NCBI RefSeq assembly: GCF_005280195.1
Contig: NZ_SZPR01000004.1
Span: 78,387-142,386, forward strand
From: Streptomyces galbus
GTDB taxonomy: Bacteria > Actinomycetota > Actinomycetes > Streptomycetales > Streptomycetaceae
Length of the DNA stretch: 64,000 bases
Direction: 5' to 3'
Shown here: positions 53,598 to 62,007 of the stretch, one piece after another
Position numbering within the stretch: position 1 is the first letter of the stretch
How the letters are laid out: the number at the start of each line of letters is the position of its first letter
Notes under the pieces: generated by a model
Database searches by the model: none
Seen by the model: the letters and a program-made list of their open reading frames with translations, nothing else
What the model was told of the DNA's origin: nothing
Translations under genes and position numbers: made by a program

Positions 53598-54809
53598 ATG
53601 ACCTCGAATACGCGTGTGGTGGTGATCGGCGCCGGCCTCGCGGGCGTACGCCTCGCCCGGCGGCTCGGTGAGCTCGGCACGCCCGCGCTGGTCGTCGGCG
53701 AGGAGGAGCACCCCCCGTACAACCGGGTGCTGCTCGCCGAGGTGCTGGCCGGCCGCTACGCGCCCGAGGTGATCTCACTGCCCGCGCCCGCCGACCTGGT
53801 GCGGGCCCGGGTCACCGGCATCGACCGCGACCGGCGCGCGGTGACGTGTGCGGACGGCACGGAGATCGCCTACGGGACGCTGGTCCTGGCGACCGGGTCC
53901 AACCCGGTGCTGCCGCCGCTGCGCGGCCTGTTCACGCCGGACCGCGAACTGCCCGAGGGCGTCCACGCGTTCCGCACGATGGACGACTGCCTGGGCCTGG
54001 CGAAGGCGGTCCGGCCGGGCGTGCGGGCGGTGGTGATCGGCGGCGGGCTCCTCGGGGTGTCCGCGGCCCGCGCCCTCGCCGTGCGCGGCGCCCAGGTCGT
54101 CCTCGCCCAGCAGGCCGAGCGCCTGATGGAACGTCAGCTCGACCCGGAGGCCTCACGGCTGGTGCTGCGGCACCTGGAGGACCTCGGGGTCGAGGTGCAC
54201 CCCGAGTGCCGGGTGCGCGACGTGCGGTGCGTCGGCGGGGCGGTCCGCTCGGTGGAGATGGCCGACGGGTACGCGCTGGACGCCGACCTGGTGGTGCTGG
54301 CCTGCGGGGTCCACCCGCGGGTCGGCCTCGCCCAGGACGCCGGCCTCGCCGTCGACAAGGGCGTGCTGGTCGACGACGAACTGCGCACCTCCGACCCGCA
54401 CATCCGTGCCGTCGGCGACTGCGTCCAGCACGCCGGGCAGGTCTACGGCCTCGCCGCGCCCGCCCTGGAACAGGCGGACGTGCTCGCCGCCCTGCTGGCC
54501 GGCCGCGACGACGTCCGCTACCCGGGCACCCGCGCCCTGACCCGGCTGACGCTCACCGGCGGCGGCGTGCTCGACCTCGCCGCGTTCGGCGAGACGGTCC
54601 CGCTGCCCGGCGACGACGTCGTGCGGCTCGCCGACGCCACCCGCGGCACGTACCGCAAGGTCGTCGTCCGCGACGACCGCCTGGTCGGCGGGGTCCTCGT
54701 CGGCGAACTCGGCACCGTCGGCGCGCTCGCCCGCGCCTGGGAGGGAGCAGAGCCGCTCCCCGGTGACGGCCCCCTGCTCCACCTGCTCACCAACGATGGA
54801 GGCTCCTGA
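53598..54809 (+). CDS. FAD/NAD(P)-dependent oxidoreductase of the nitrite reductase operon
   Basis: 403 residues. FAD motif VVVIGAGLAGVRLARRLGEL (6-25), PPYNRVLLAEVLAGRY, LATGSNPVLPPLRG, NAD motif VVIGGGLLGVSAARALAVRG near 149, FAD motif RAVGDCVQHAGQVYGLAAPA near 271. It resembles the N-terminal reductase part of NirB or NasB and may feed electrons to nitrate reductase, which lacks its own donor domain. Its stop is directly followed by the nirB ATG without a spacer base. First gene of the GlnR-box operon. Confidence 0.85.
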   Translation: MTSNTRVVVIGAGLAGVRLARRLGELGTPALVVGEEEHPPYNRVLLAEVLAGRYAPEVISLPAPADLVRARVTGIDRDRRAVTCADGTEIAYGTLVLATGSNPVLPPLRGLFTPDRELPEGVHAFRTMDDCLGLAKAVRPGVRAVVIGGGLLGVSAARALAVRGAQVVLAQQAERLMERQLDPEASRLVLRHLEDLGVEVHPECRVRDVRCVGGAVRSVEMADGYALDADLVVLACGVHPRVGLAQDAGLAVDKGVLVDDELRTSDPHIRAVGDCVQHAGQVYGLAAPALEQADVLAALLAGRDDVRYPGTRALTRLTLTGGGVLDLAAFGETVPLPGDDVVRLADATRGTYRKVVVRDDRLVGGVLVGELGTVGALARAWEGAEPLPGDGPLLHLLTNDGGS

Positions 54810-57410
54810 ATGACCGCCACCCCGGAGGCCACCCCCACGATCGTGCTCGTCGGCCACGGCATGGTCGGCCAGCGCTTCCTCGAAGCGCTCGCCGCGCGCG
54901 GCCTGACCGCCACGCACCGTGTGGTCGTGCTGTGCGAGGAGCCGCGCCCGGCGTACGACCGGGTCGCCCTCACGTCGTACTTCTCGGGCCGCACGCCCGA
55001 GGAACTGTCCGTGACCGACATGGAGTTCATCGCCGCACACGGCATCGAGCTGTACGTCGGCGACCCGGCCGTCACCGTCGACCGCGGGGCCCGCGAGGTG
55101 ACCGCGCGCTCCGGGCGGGTCTTCGGCTACGACACCCTCGTCCTCGCCACCGGCTCCTACCCGTTCGTGCCGCCGGTCCCGAACAAGGATGCCGAGGGCT
55201 GCTTCGTCTATCGCACCATCGAGGACCTGCTCGCCATCGAGGAGTACGCGCGGACCCGGGCCACCACCGGCGCCGTGGTCGGCGGCGGACTGCTCGGCCT
55301 GGAGGCCGCGGGCGCCCTGAAGGGCCTCGGACTGACCGCCCACATCGTGGAGTTCGCGCCGCGCCTGATGCCGGTGCAGGTCGACGAGGGAGGCGGCGCG
55401 GCGCTGCTGCGCACCATCGAGGAGATGGGCCTGAGCGTCCACACCGGCGTCGGCACCCAGGAGATCGTGGTCGACGCGTCCGGCGCCGTCACCGGCATGA
55501 AGCTGTCCGACGGCTCCGAACTGGCCACCGACCTGGTCGTGTTCAGCGCGGGCGTCCGGCCCCGTGACCAGCTCGCCCGCGACTGCGGACTGACCGTCGG
55601 GGAGCGCGGCGGCATCGCGGTCGACGAGCAGTGCCGCACGGTGGCCGACCCGCACGTGTTCGCGATCGGCGAGTGCGCGCTGGCCGCCGACGGCCGGGTG
55701 TACGGGCTGGTCGCGCCGGGCTACGACCAGGCGGAGACGGCCGCCGCGACCATCGCCGCCGACGAGGCGTCGTTCACCGGGGCCGACCTGTCCACCAAGC
55801 TCAAGCTGCTCGGCGTGGACGTGGCGTCCTTCGGCGACGCGCACGGCACCACCGGGGACTGCCTGGACGTGGTCTACTCCGACTCCCGCGCGGGCCTGTA
55901 CAAGAAGCTGGTCATCGGCCGCGACGGCACGCTGCTCGGCGGCATCCTGGTCGGCGACGCGGAGGCGTACGGCACGCTGCGCGCGCTGACCGGCTCGGTG
56001 CCGCCCGTCGCACCGGAGTCGCTGGTGCTGCCGGCCGGGGCCGGCGCGGGCGCCGAGGCGCTCGGACCGGCCGCTCTGCCGGACGACGCGATCATCTGCT
56101 CCTGCAACAACGTCCGCAAGGGCACGATCCGCGAGGCCGTCACCGAACACCGCTGCACCACCGTGCCGGAGGTGAAGAAGTGCACCAAGGCCGGTACGAC
56201 GTGCGGCAGTTGCGTCAAGGTCCTCGGCCAGCTCGTCACCGCCGAGCTGGAGGCGTCCGGCGTCGAGGTCGACAAGGGCCTGTGCGGCTGCTTCTCCCAG
56301 ACCCGCGAGGAGCTGTACGAGATCGTCCTCGCCCTGCGCGTCACCACGTACCAGGACCTGCTGGACCGCTACGGCCGCGAGGAGGCCCGCGGCACCGACG
56401 GCTGCGAGGTCTGCAAGCCCGCGGTGGGGTCGATCATCGCCTCCCTCGCCCCGGTGATCGGCGCGAGCGGGTACGTCCTGGACGGCGAGCAGGCGGCGCT
56501 GCAGGACAGCAACGACCACTTCCTCGCCAACCTCCAGAAGAACGGCTCGTACTCCGTCGTCCCGCGCATCCCCGGCGGGGAGATCACCCCGGAGAAGCTG
56601 ATCGTGATCGGCGAGATCGCCCGCGACTTCGGCCTCTACACGAAGATCACCGGCGGCCAGCGGATCGACCTGTTCGGCGCCCGCGTCGAGCAGCTCCCGC
56701 TGATCTGGACCCGGCTGGTGGACGCCGGCTTCGAGTCGGGCCACGCCTACGGCAAGGCGCTGCGCACCGTGAAGTCCTGCGTGGGCTCCACCTGGTGCCG
56801 CTACGGCGTCCAGGACTCGGTGCGCATGGCGATCGACCTGGAGCTGCGCTACCGGGGCCTGCGCTCCCCGCACAAGCTGAAGTCGGCGGTGTCGGGCTGC
56901 GCCCGCGAGTGCGCGGAGGCCCAGTCCAAGGACTTCGGCGTGATCGCCACGGCCGGCGGCTGGAACCTGTACGTCGGCGGCAACGGCGGCGCCACCCCGC
57001 GCCACGCGGACCTGCTCGCGCAGGACCTGTCCGACACCGAACTGGTCCGGCTCATCGACCGTTTCCTGATGTTCTACATCCGCACCGCCGACCGCCTGGA
57101 GCGCACCTCCGCCTGGCTGGAGCGCCTCCCCGGCGGCCTGGACCACGTCCGCGAGGTGGTCGTCGAGGACTCCCTCGGCATCTGCGCCGAACTGGAGTCG
57201 CTGATGGCGGCGCACGTCGCGCACTACCGCGACGAGTGGGCCGAGACCATCAACGACCCCGAGAAGCTCGCCCGCTTCGTGTCCTTCGTCAACGCGCCCG
57301 ACACGCCCGACCCGGTGGTCGGCTTCGTCCCGGAGCGCGACCAGATCAAGCCCGACCTGCCGCTGCTGGCCATCGGCCACCGCCCCTTGGAAGGAAGCAC
57401 CCAGCGATGA
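54810..57410 (+). CDS. nirB: Assimilatory nitrite reductase large subunit
   Basis: 866 residues. N-terminal FAD/NAD reductase (about 8-320; VLVGHGMVGQRFLEALAARG, GAVVGGGLLGLEAAGALKGL). BFD-like [2Fe-2S] part (about 428-480; IICSCNNVRKGTIREAV, CTKAGTTCGSC). Ferredoxin-like half-domain (about 560-620). Siroheme/[4Fe-4S] part with Cys-x5-Cys (SCVGSTWCRYG, about 657-663) and Cys-x3-Cys (SGCARECAEAQ, about 697-701). Reduces nitrite to ammonium with six electrons from NAD(P)H. The stop overlaps the nirD ATG (ATGA). Confidence 0.96.
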   Translation: MTATPEATPTIVLVGHGMVGQRFLEALAARGLTATHRVVVLCEEPRPAYDRVALTSYFSGRTPEELSVTDMEFIAAHGIELYVGDPAVTVDRGAREVTARSGRVFGYDTLVLATGSYPFVPPVPNKDAEGCFVYRTIEDLLAIEEYARTRATTGAVVGGGLLGLEAAGALKGLGLTAHIVEFAPRLMPVQVDEGGGAALLRTIEEMGLSVHTGVGTQEIVVDASGAVTGMKLSDGSELATDLVVFSAGVRPRDQLARDCGLTVGERGGIAVDEQCRTVADPHVFAIGECALAADGRVYGLVAPGYDQAETAAATIAADEASFTGADLSTKLKLLGVDVASFGDAHGTTGDCLDVVYSDSRAGLYKKLVIGRDGTLLGGILVGDAEAYGTLRALTGSVPPVAPESLVLPAGAGAGAEALGPAALPDDAIICSCNNVRKGTIREAVTEHRCTTVPEVKKCTKAGTTCGSCVKVLGQLVTAELEASGVEVDKGLCGCFSQTREELYEIVLALRVTTYQDLLDRYGREEARGTDGCEVCKPAVGSIIASLAPVIGASGYVLDGEQAALQDSNDHFLANLQKNGSYSVVPRIPGGEITPEKLIVIGEIARDFGLYTKITGGQRIDLFGARVEQLPLIWTRLVDAGFESGHAYGKALRTVKSCVGSTWCRYGVQDSVRMAIDLELRYRGLRSPHKLKSAVSGCARECAEAQSKDFGVIATAGGWNLYVGGNGGATPRHADLLAQDLSDTELVRLIDRFLMFYIRTADRLERTSAWLERLPGGLDHVREVVVEDSLGICAELESLMAAHVAHYRDEWAETINDPEKLARFVSFVNAPDTPDPVVGFVPERDQIKPDLPLLAIGHRPLEGSTQR

Positions 57411-57757
57411 CCCTGGCACTCGAGACGACCGACCTGAAGGTCCAGCTCAAGCTGGGCGGGGACTGGCTCACGCTGTGCGACCTGAGCCGGCTGCTGCCCG
57501 GCCGGGGCGTGGCCGCCCTGCTCCCTGACGGCCGGCAGGCCGCCCTGTTCCGGGACCGCGCCGGAGAGCTGTACGCGGTCGACAACCGCGACCCGTTCGC
57601 CGGGGCGGCGGTCCTCTCCCGCGGGCTGCTCGGCACCCACCGGGGCCGCCCGTTCGTGGCGTCCCCGCTGCTCAAGCAGCGGTTCGACCTGGTGGACGGC
57701 CGCTGCCTGGACGACGAGACGGTACGGGTGCGCACCTACGAGGTCCGGGCGGCCTAG
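57407..57757 (+). CDS. nirD: Nitrite reductase small subunit
   Basis: 116 residues. Rieske-like fold without the Cys/His cluster ligands (DNRDPFAGAAVLSRGLLG), as is usual for NirD. N-terminal LKLGGDWLTLCDLSRLLPGR and C-terminal KQRFDLVDGRCLDDETVRVR. It pairs with NirB. Four-base overlap with nirB. Its TAG stop shares a CTAG with the stop of the convergent SDR gene. Confidence 0.92.
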   Translation: MTLALETTDLKVQLKLGGDWLTLCDLSRLLPGRGVAALLPDGRQAALFRDRAGELYAVDNRDPFAGAAVLSRGLLGTHRGRPFVASPLLKQRFDLVDGRCLDDETVRVRTYEVRAA

Positions 57758-58674
57758 CCGGCGCGGTCCACCAGGTCGCAGGTGACCCCGGTGAGCCGTG
57801 CGGAGGCGTCCCACAGGCGTTCCCCGAGGGTGTCGTCGAGGGTCCAGGGCGCCCGCCAGGACCGTGCGGGCGCCCCGCGCCACATCGCGAGGGCCGGGCC
57901 GGTGAACGTATCGGGCCGCACACCGGGGGCGGTCGCCGCGTACAGCGTGGGCAGGGCACCGGCCTCGGCCGGCTGGGCGAGGACCCGGTCCCCGGCCAGC
58001 AGCAGCCGCCGGGTGGCCGCGCTGCCCACGCCGGCGGTGAGCCCGGTGGCCGCGTACCCCGGGTGGGCGGCGGCCGCCACGACGGGCGCCCCGCTCGCCG
58101 CGAGCCGGCGCGCGAGCTCGTGGGTGAAGTGCAGGTTGGCGCTCTTGGAGCGGGCGTAGGCGGTCCAGCGGCCGTAGCTGCGCAGGCTGTTGAGGTCGCG
58201 CAGGTCCACCTTGCCCAGGGCGTGCAGCATGCTGGACACGGTGACGACCCGGGCCGCGGGCGCCGCGAGCAGCCGGGGCAGCAGCAGCCCGGTCAGCGCG
58301 AAGTGCCCGAGGTGGTTGACCCCGAACTGCGTCTCGAACCCGTCGGCGGTCGTCCCGTACGGCACGGCCATCACGCCCGCGTTGTTGACGAGCAGGTCGA
58401 CGCGGTCGTACGGCAACGAGGCGGCGAAGTCCCGCACGGACCGCAGCTCCCCGAGGTCGAGCCGGCGGAACGTCACGTCGGCGTCCGGCACTGCGCCGCG
58501 CAGCAGCTCCACGGCCCGTTGCCCGCGCCCCGCGTCCCGGCAGGCGACGACGACCCGGGCGCCCGCGCGGGCCAGTTCGCGGGCGGTGACGAGGCCGAGT
58601 CCGCCGTTGGCGCCGGTGACGACGGCGATCCGCCCGCTCTGCTCCGGGATGTCCCGCGTGGTCCAGCCGCCCAT
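57754..58674 (-). CDS. Short-chain dehydrogenase/reductase
   Basis: 306 residues. Cofactor motif TGANGGLG near residue 21, NNAGVMAVPYGTT near 95, active Ser in VVTVSSMLHALGK, and Tyr-x3-Lys in YARSKSANLHF near 172. It resembles the retinol-dehydrogenase-like SDRs common in actinobacteria; the substrate is unknown. The ATG at 58672-58674 has GGAGG upstream; the longer frame upstream is intergenic. Confidence 0.9.
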   Translation of the reverse strand: MGGWTTRDIPEQSGRIAVVTGANGGLGLVTARELARAGARVVVACRDAGRGQRAVELLRGAVPDADVTFRRLDLGELRSVRDFAASLPYDRVDLLVNNAGVMAVPYGTTADGFETQFGVNHLGHFALTGLLLPRLLAAPAARVVTVSSMLHALGKVDLRDLNSLRSYGRWTAYARSKSANLHFTHELARRLAASGAPVVAAAAHPGYAATGLTAGVGSAATRRLLLAGDRVLAQPAEAGALPTLYAATAPGVRPDTFTGPALAMWRGAPARSWRAPWTLDDTLGERLWDASARLTGVTCDLVDRAG

Positions 58675-58846
58675 GGCCGTTGCTCCCTCCGGTGGTGGGC
58701 CCAGCGTAGGAGCGGCCGCGTTCGCCCGGCGTATGCCCAGGGGCCACGGAGGGTCACCCGGCGGGCGCGGGCGGCAGGGCGGGTCTCCGGGGCGGGCCGC
58801 CGGGGGCCGGGAGGGCGGGCTGCCGGCTGCGCGGGAGCCCGGTGCA

Positions 58847-58874
58847 TCATGACCCCATGCCTCATGAGCCCATG
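58847..58874. repeat. 15-base-period direct repeat upstream of the Cys-motif gene
   Basis: TCATGACCCCATG (58847-58859) and TCATGAGCCCATG (58862-58874) differ at one base and are two bases apart; each carries the palindrome TCATGA. The second ends 28 bases before the next ATG, a typical operator position. Confidence 0.5.
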
Positions 58875-58902
58875 ACGACCACGACGCCCGACCGAAAGGC
58901 CG

Positions 58903-59373
58903 ATGCCGCGTAGGCGGCCCGGCGCCCTGCGCGCCCACCGGTCACGGCACCCGGTGCCCCGCACCCGCACGGCGCCGCCCCCGCCCCGCATCCCGGGACT
59001 GTCCACCGCGACGACGCTGGCGGTCCACCGGGTGGAGGCGACGTACCCGGACTTCCTCCTCTTCCCGGGCGCGACGAGCACCGCGCTCCTGCGCTACCGG
59101 GCGTTCCTGGTCCCGGGCCGGCGCCCCCTGTACCCGCGCACGGCCGTCTGCCCGTCGTGCCCCGGCTGCGCCCTGGACGACGTCCGGGAGGCGAGGGACA
59201 CCCTGGCGGAGGTGCTGCGCCGCCTGCCCCCGCGCCCGGCGGGCGAACTGGCCTCGGTACTGGCCGCCCTGGACGGCAGGTACGCGGCGAGGACCCTGCC
59301 GGATCCGCGGGCGCCGAGGTCGAGCGCGGCCTGGTGGCACGGGCGCCTGGGGGAAGGGGCGGAGGGGTGGTGA
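58903..59373 (+). CDS. Hypothetical protein with Cys-x2-Cys-x2-Cys motif
   Basis: 156 residues, no family recognised. A basic Arg/Pro-rich N-terminus (1-35), then VHRVEATYPDFLLFPGAT, a Cys cluster AVCPSCPGCALDDVREARDT near residue 82, a Leu/Arg helix (LAEVLRRLPPRPAGELASVL) and a Trp-rich end (AAWWHGRLGEGAEGW). The closely spaced cysteines could bind metal. GAAAGG lies before the ATG. A direct repeat sits just upstream. The gap to the convergent FUSC gene is 12 bases. Confidence 0.55.
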   Translation: MPRRRPGALRAHRSRHPVPRTRTAPPPPRIPGLSTATTLAVHRVEATYPDFLLFPGATSTALLRYRAFLVPGRRPLYPRTAVCPSCPGCALDDVREARDTLAEVLRRLPPRPAGELASVLAALDGRYAARTLPDPRAPRSSAAWWHGRLGEGAEGW

Positions 59374-59385
59374 GCGGGGCGGCGG

Positions 59386-61632
59386 TCACGGCGGGGGTGC
59401 TCCCCCGTGCCCGGCGGGCGCGGGCGGCGGGGCGGGGTGCCGGATCGTCCGCAGGTCCGCCGTCAGGTCGTCCAGCCAGACCTCGACGTCCACCAGGTAC
59501 GGCAGGAGGCCGGGGGGCACGGGCGGTGCCGGGGACGGGGGGCCGGGCGGGGCGGCGGGATGCGCGGGGAAGGCCGCCGTGCGGGACATCGACGCGGCGA
59601 CCCGGTCCGCGGTGTCGGCCGCCCAGCGACGGGCCACGGGCGGCATCTCCCCCGGCGCCCGTTCCTGCGGCAGCCAGTGCGCCCCCACCAGGACCCGGGT
59701 CGCGCAGTTGAGGACCGCCAGCCAGTCCGGGTCGCCGGGCGCCGGGGCGGCCGACGGCTCCGTGCGGTACTGGGCGTACACCGCCTCCGCGATCCGCAGC
59801 CGGTGCCGGGTCAGCCGTACCGCCTCGTCCGCCGCCCGGTGGCGGAGGCGGGCGTCGGAGGGGGCGCACGCCGCCGCCACCGTCAGGCCCACCAGCGGCG
59901 CCGTCGCCCGCAGCAGGGCCGCCATGCCCCGGCGGAGCTCCGCCCGCGCCCCCGCCGGCCAGGCGAGCAGCCCGCACAGCAGGCCCACCGCGCTGCCGGT
60001 CAGCACGTCGACCACCCGCACCTCGGCCAGGCGCCACGTCACCGGCGCGAGCTGCGCGAACGCCGTCGACACCACCAGGGTGAACATCCCCTGCGCCCAG
60101 GCCGGCCCGCCCAGCGGCCCCACGGTGAACGCGAGCGCCATCACCGGCACCAGCAGGGCCGCGTAGACGTCCGTGGACCCGCCCGCCTCCGTCAGCAGCA
60201 GGCCCGCCGCGACCGCGCCCGCCAGCGTGCCGAGCGCCGCTGCCCGCACCGCCGACCAGGTGGCGACCGCCGTCGTACGGCCCAGCGTCAGCACCGCGAG
60301 CAGCACCCAGAACCCGTGCGCCAGGTCCAGCGATCCGGCCACCAGCCGGGCCACCGCCAGGCCCAGGGCGGTGCGGACGGCGTTCTGGAGGACCACGGAG
60401 CGCACGGTGAGGTTGCCGGACAGCCGGACCGCCCACAGGCGCGGTCCCGACAGCCCCGCGTACCAGAACTGGGCCGGCGGCAGCCCCGGCGCCCCGCGCG
60501 CACCGCCGCGCGCCACGGCCACGGCGGCCACCGCGGTCAGCGCCGACAGGGCGGTCGACAGCACCGCGGAGCGGGCCCTGAGCCGCGCGTGCCACGCCGC
60601 GGAGGGGTCCGTACCGGTGGCCCCCGGCCCGTCCTCGCCCCTCGCCTCCAGGAACACGCCCGTCATCTCCAGCAGCCGGCCCGCGCCCCGCGCCGGCCGG
60701 TCGCCCCGCACCGCCTCGGCCGCCTCGGCGCAGCAGTCGGCGATGCCGTCGAGGAGCTCGCGGGTCGGCGCGTCGTCGGGCGGCGGGGCCGGGCGCGCCG
60801 CCAGGGCGGCCAGTTGCTCCAGGAGACGCCGGGCCGCGCCGCCCGTGTGGGCCAGGGCCCGCTGGGTGCGGCCGGCGCCGGTCGGGCTCGTGCCGGGCGG
60901 CTGCCGGGAGAAGCGGAGGTCCTGCGCGGCGGCGTGCAGGGCGCGCGGGCCGGGCGGGGAGATGGCCGGCGGGCCGGTGCCGCGGGCCGGAGCGGTGCCG
61001 ACGCCGCCTGCCCGGCGCGCCGGGGAGGTGGCCGCCGCCCCGGGCGCCCGTGCCAGGGACCTGGCCGTCGCCGCCGCCTCGTGCAGGGCGCGGGACACCT
61101 TGTCGGCGTAGCGCGGTGGGGTGGGTTCGGGCAGGAGCCACACCTCGGCCGCGGCCAGCAGCAGCGCCCCGGCGGCCAGGCCGGCCAGGCGTTGCGGGAG
61201 GGAGCCGGGGGCGTACGGCGGGAAGCAGGCCAGGATGTAGAAGAGCTGGAGCCCGGGGGCCGCCCCCGCCATCCTCGGTCCGCAGGCCGAGGCGAACGTC
61301 AGCACGAAGCCGACGAGCAGCATCCCGGCGACGGCCGACGCGGTGGTCACGGCCAGCACGGTGCCGAGGGCGGTCAGCGCCGCGGCCGCCCCGAGGGCGT
61401 ACAGCACGGTGCGCGCCCGCTCCCGTCCCGAGCCGGGCAGCGGTGACAGCACGCCGAACGCGACCGGCGCGAACAGGGCGTACACCGCGGCCGCCGGGCG
61501 GTCGAAGGCGTACACGGCCGGGTAGAACCCGGCGGCCGCCGCCAGCGTCACGCGCACGGCACGCCGGGCTGCCCTCCGGACCGGCGAACGGGGCGAGGGT
61601 GACGCCCGTGCGGTCGGCTGCCCTAGACGCAC
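59386..61632 (-). CDS. FUSC-family inner-membrane protein (aromatic acid exporter-like)
   Basis: 748 residues. Two blocks of membrane helices, residues about 25-165 (VRVTLAAAAGFYPAVYAFDR, GTVLAVTTASAVAGMLLVGF, LAGLAAGALLLAAAEVWLLP) and about 360-560 (LDLAHGFWVLLAVLTLGRTT, ALGTLAGAVAAGLLLTEAGG, VLTGSAVGLLCGLLAWPAGA). Each is followed by a cytoplasmic helical region. The repeated 'DLAHGFWVLL' block is the FUSC signature. Related proteins export aromatic acids or confer resistance. GTG start with GAGGAG upstream. No partner gene is adjacent. Confidence 0.88.
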   Translation of the reverse strand: MRLGQPTARASPSPRSPVRRAARRAVRVTLAAAAGFYPAVYAFDRPAAAVYALFAPVAFGVLSPLPGSGRERARTVLYALGAAAALTALGTVLAVTTASAVAGMLLVGFVLTFASACGPRMAGAAPGLQLFYILACFPPYAPGSLPQRLAGLAAGALLLAAAEVWLLPEPTPPRYADKVSRALHEAAATARSLARAPGAAATSPARRAGGVGTAPARGTGPPAISPPGPRALHAAAQDLRFSRQPPGTSPTGAGRTQRALAHTGGAARRLLEQLAALAARPAPPPDDAPTRELLDGIADCCAEAAEAVRGDRPARGAGRLLEMTGVFLEARGEDGPGATGTDPSAAWHARLRARSAVLSTALSALTAVAAVAVARGGARGAPGLPPAQFWYAGLSGPRLWAVRLSGNLTVRSVVLQNAVRTALGLAVARLVAGSLDLAHGFWVLLAVLTLGRTTAVATWSAVRAAALGTLAGAVAAGLLLTEAGGSTDVYAALLVPVMALAFTVGPLGGPAWAQGMFTLVVSTAFAQLAPVTWRLAEVRVVDVLTGSAVGLLCGLLAWPAGARAELRRGMAALLRATAPLVGLTVAAACAPSDARLRHRAADEAVRLTRHRLRIAEAVYAQYRTEPSAAPAPGDPDWLAVLNCATRVLVGAHWLPQERAPGEMPPVARRWAADTADRVAASMSRTAAFPAHPAAPPGPPSPAPPVPPGLLPYLVDVEVWLDDLTADLRTIRHPAPPPAPAGHGGAPPP

Positions 61633-61826
61633 CCGTGCTCCTCTCCGGCGCCCACCCCGGCCTCCGGCACGGCCCGCGCCGCCACGTGCCCATTGTCACC
61701 GGGCGGGGCGCCGCCCACCTGCTGCGCGGCCCCGCACGGATCCGGTCGCGTGGCCGGAGGAAGATCCTCGCTTTCCGGACGTTCACTTCAGGCCCCTCGC
61801 CACCTCACGGCCACCGACGCGGGCCG

Positions 61827-61838
61827 ATCGGTACCGAT
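61827..61838. repeat. Perfect 12-base palindrome, candidate operator
   Basis: ATCGGTACCGAT is self-complementary and lies 170 bases before the RHS ATG and 195 bases before the FUSC GTG. Perfect 12-base dyads with A/T ends are uncommon in such GC-rich sequence. Confidence 0.4.
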
Positions 61839-61958
61839 GCACCCCATCCGCACCTTTTGCCGACGCGTAGCGGACGGGCTGATTCCTGCGCGAATGCGCC
61901 GGAACTTCGCGGGCACCGGGCGGATCTTTGTGCGAATCCTGTGATCAGGTGGTGGGCG

Positions 61959-61983
61959 CCCAGCGGCCACGGGGGCCGCTGGG
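61959..61983 (+). promoter_or_regulatory. Strong hairpin in the RHS leader
   Basis: CCCAGCGGCC (61959-61968) and GGCCGCTGGG (61974-61983) form a perfect 10-base stem with loop ACGGG, 24 bases before the RHS ATG. It may be a leader structure limiting expression, or a terminator for upstream transcription; there is no U-run. Confidence 0.45.
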
Positions 61984-62007
61984 ATCCGTCTTCCACGGGG
62001 GGAAGTC

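Larger units (their letters stand above)
61633..62007. other. Intergenic region upstream of the RHS gene
   Basis: A 375-base gap between divergent genes with no supported gene. It is less GC-rich toward the RHS side. It holds the 12-base palindrome ATCGGTACCGAT (61827-61838), two GCGAAT-containing stretches (about 61890-61940) and the hairpin at 61959-61983. A 35-codon frame at 61837-61944 has no ribosome site and is not called. Confidence 0.6.

Noticed and set aside
54153..57419. A 1088-codon minus-strand frame opposite nirB
   Set aside because: Composition typical of antisense in GC-rich DNA; nirB on the plus strand has all cofactor motifs.
61837..61944. A 35-codon frame before the RHS gene (MHPIRTFCRR...)
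   Set aside because: No ribosome-binding site, starts inside a palindrome and has no recognisable family.
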